Assembly (NCBI RefSeq): GCF_013407185.1
Contig: NZ_CP026995.1
Span: 809,578-873,577, forward strand
Length of the DNA: 64,000 nt
DNA from: Nitrosopumilus ureiphilus
GTDB taxonomy: Archaea > Thermoproteota > Nitrososphaeria > Nitrososphaerales > Nitrosopumilaceae
Direction: 5' to 3'
Shown here: positions 62,974 through 64,000 of the stretch, piece by piece
Layout: each line of letters starts with the position of its first letter
Numbering within the stretch: position 1 is the first letter of the stretch
The notes under the pieces: model-generated
What the model saw: only the letters and a program-made list of their open reading frames with translations
What the model was told of the DNA's origin: nothing
The model's database searches: none
Position numbers and translations under genes: made by a program

Positions 62974-63015
62974 ATTAGAACAATTTATGAACATCCTATA
63001 ATTCTTAGTCATATT
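62974..63015 (+). promoter_or_regulatory. Repeated upstream element, copy 4
   Basis: ATTAGAACAATTTATGAACA, then CTTAGTCATATT before the ATG at 63016; one base differs in the box (CAAT for CACT). Confidence 0.75.
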
Positions 63016-64000
63016 ATGAAGTATTTTGTAATTTTTCTAGTTTTGATTGGGATGGGAAGTATGGCATTTGCAGAAGAAATCCCAGTAAAAATTCAAACTC
63101 CAAACAATACGGACTTGATAATTACGGGTACTGTGGGGGATTTTCCTCCTCCAAGGGCCCCGCTTGTTACAATAATTATCGAAGACAAACTTGGCAAACC
63201 AATTTTAATTGAATCGACATATCCTGATGGAGTAGGCCATTTTTCATTAGAGATTAAAAGGCTTGGTACGTTATGGGAGGACGTAACAGAATTTTTTGTA
63301 AAGGCAAGAGTTGCAAAAACCACATCGTCTGATGCTGTGATAAAAGAACCAGAATATGGTGCGAAAAATCTAGGCAAAATTATCTGGAAGGAGGCATCAT
63401 ACCGCGGGCTTGAAGATGATGTTGGAACAATTCAGGTAATTGATCCTGACGTTAATCAGTTTAACAATGCAATAGACTTTCTCAGAGTAAAGGCATGGTC
63501 TGACAGTTCACCGCACAAAACTACGATTATACTCACAGAGACAGGAATGAACACCAACATCTTTGAAGGAGATGTAATCTTTTCTAACAAATACCATTTT
63601 TCAAGAGGTGTGCTTTTTGTGAGTAATGGGGATACTGCAACTGCGATGTATGCAGATACCACGCTCCCCGAATATATGGAATCTGATATCTACAAGTTAA
63701 ACGCCACTGCATTAATTGTTGGAAAGCGAGGGCCTCCAATGGAGAGAGCGCCAGCATCAAACTTTATGGTGCTAGATGTAGAAAAAATACCAATAGATGA
63801 TAATTTAATTTCAGTAGATCAACAAATTAGACTAGTGTCTGATCTGGAAAATCATATGGATAGAGTTCAACCGTTTGCATATTTGGTTCAAATACAAAAC
63901 AGTCAAAATCAGGTAGAGTCTTTATCTTGGCTTACTGGAAATCTTACCTCTTTTCAGAAAATAAATTTAGGAACCACTTGGATTCCATTAAAAGAAGGCA
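63016..64000 (+). CDS. Secreted S-layer-like-domain protein, 3' end outside window
   Basis: Open to the window end (at least 328 aa). Signal peptide MKYFVIFLVLIGMGSMAFAE nearly matches that of 58142. An N-terminal carboxypeptidase-like beta domain (IITGTVGDFPPPRAPLVTIIIE) is followed by the same sandwich domain as 61080 (VIDPDVNQFNNAIDF ... TETGMNTNIFEGDVIF). Probably a longer cell-surface protein. A C-terminal anchor or sorting signal would lie beyond the window. Confidence 0.85.
   Translation, partial: MKYFVIFLVLIGMGSMAFAEEIPVKIQTPNNTDLIITGTVGDFPPPRAPLVTIIIEDKLGKPILIESTYPDGVGHFSLEIKRLGTLWEDVTEFFVKARVAKTTSSDAVIKEPEYGAKNLGKIIWKEASYRGLEDDVGTIQVIDPDVNQFNNAIDFLRVKAWSDSSPHKTTIILTETGMNTNIFEGDVIFSNKYHFSRGVLFVSNGDTATAMYADTTLPEYMESDIYKLNATALIVGKRGPPMERAPASNFMVLDVEKIPIDDNLISVDQQIRLVSDLENHMDRVQPFAYLVQIQNSQNQVESLSWLTGNLTSFQKINLGTTWIPLKEG

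Noticed and set aside
63016-64000. PEFG-CTERM sorting signal as substrate of the archaeosortase-like protein
   Set aside because: No PEFG motif with hydrophobic helix and basic end was seen in any complete protein; the last gene is cut before its C-terminus.

Overview
The window is AT-rich archaeal DNA, most likely from a marine ammonia-oxidising archaeon of the genus Nitrosopumilus or a close relative (Nitrososphaerota). The evidence is a TFIIB-type initiation factor, Alba, SMC, deoxyhypusine synthase, archaeal RNase P RNA, F420 genes, a geranylgeranyl reductase for archaeal lipids, a thaumarchaeosortase-like protein, many TTG/GTG starts, and TATA boxes 25-35 nt before start codons, as expected for leaderless mRNAs. 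No amo, rRNA or tRNA gene was seen.

1-24.9 kb: a CPBP protease cut by the window edge, TFB, cofD-cofC, a membrane protein with a cytoplasmic tail of four CxC motifs, RNase P RNA (minus strand), a methyltransferase, a 985-aa secreted protein, a geranylgeranyl reductase, DUF99, two dehydrogenases, small zinc-finger proteins, a DsbA-like protein beside a frameshifted membrane protein, a thaumarchaeosortase-like protein, DinB, three CheY-like receivers (one frameshifted), an Alba protein with a long Pro/Glu repeat, LysE, PAC2, deoxyhypusine synthase, inositol-phosphate synthase and a nitrilase. 24.9-25.3 kb holds a decayed IS200/IS605 (TnpB) relic.

25.5-46 kb: SMC, an orphan peptide-ABC ATPase, the ergothioneine pair egtD/egtB, proS, a decayed accessory patch (34.3-35.7 kb) with an integrase fragment, an inverted repeat and a gene with an internal stop, then serB-like, cofE, PHP, tusA-cysteine synthase, trxB, a stress cluster of CBS, USP and HPF-like proteins, malate dehydrogenase and a putative metallopeptidase.

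46-57.9 kb: an EamA transporter, thi4 divergent from a nitrite/sulfite reductase that overlaps a rhodanese, a TPR protein, a collagen-like protein of about 120 Gly-X-Y triplets, a histone-H1-like Lys/Ala repeat protein, a DRG-type GTPase, a second TnpB relic and an HAD phosphatase.

57.9-64 kb: an array of secreted or membrane-anchored proteins on the plus strand. Four genes share nearly the same upstream element and signal peptide, three share a C-terminal Cys module, and three small Cys-rich proteins lie in tandem. It looks like a recently expanded cell-surface family.

Genes that probably work together are cofD, cofC and cofE (F420); egtB and egtD (ergothioneine); tusA, cysteine synthase, nirA, rhodanese and thi4 (sulfur, nitrogen and thiamine); SMC, Alba and the H1-like protein (chromosome organisation); and CBS, USP and HPF-like proteins (energy or stress response). 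Several genes are broken by single-base shifts or stops. These are either real decay or base-calling errors, and raw reads would settle which.
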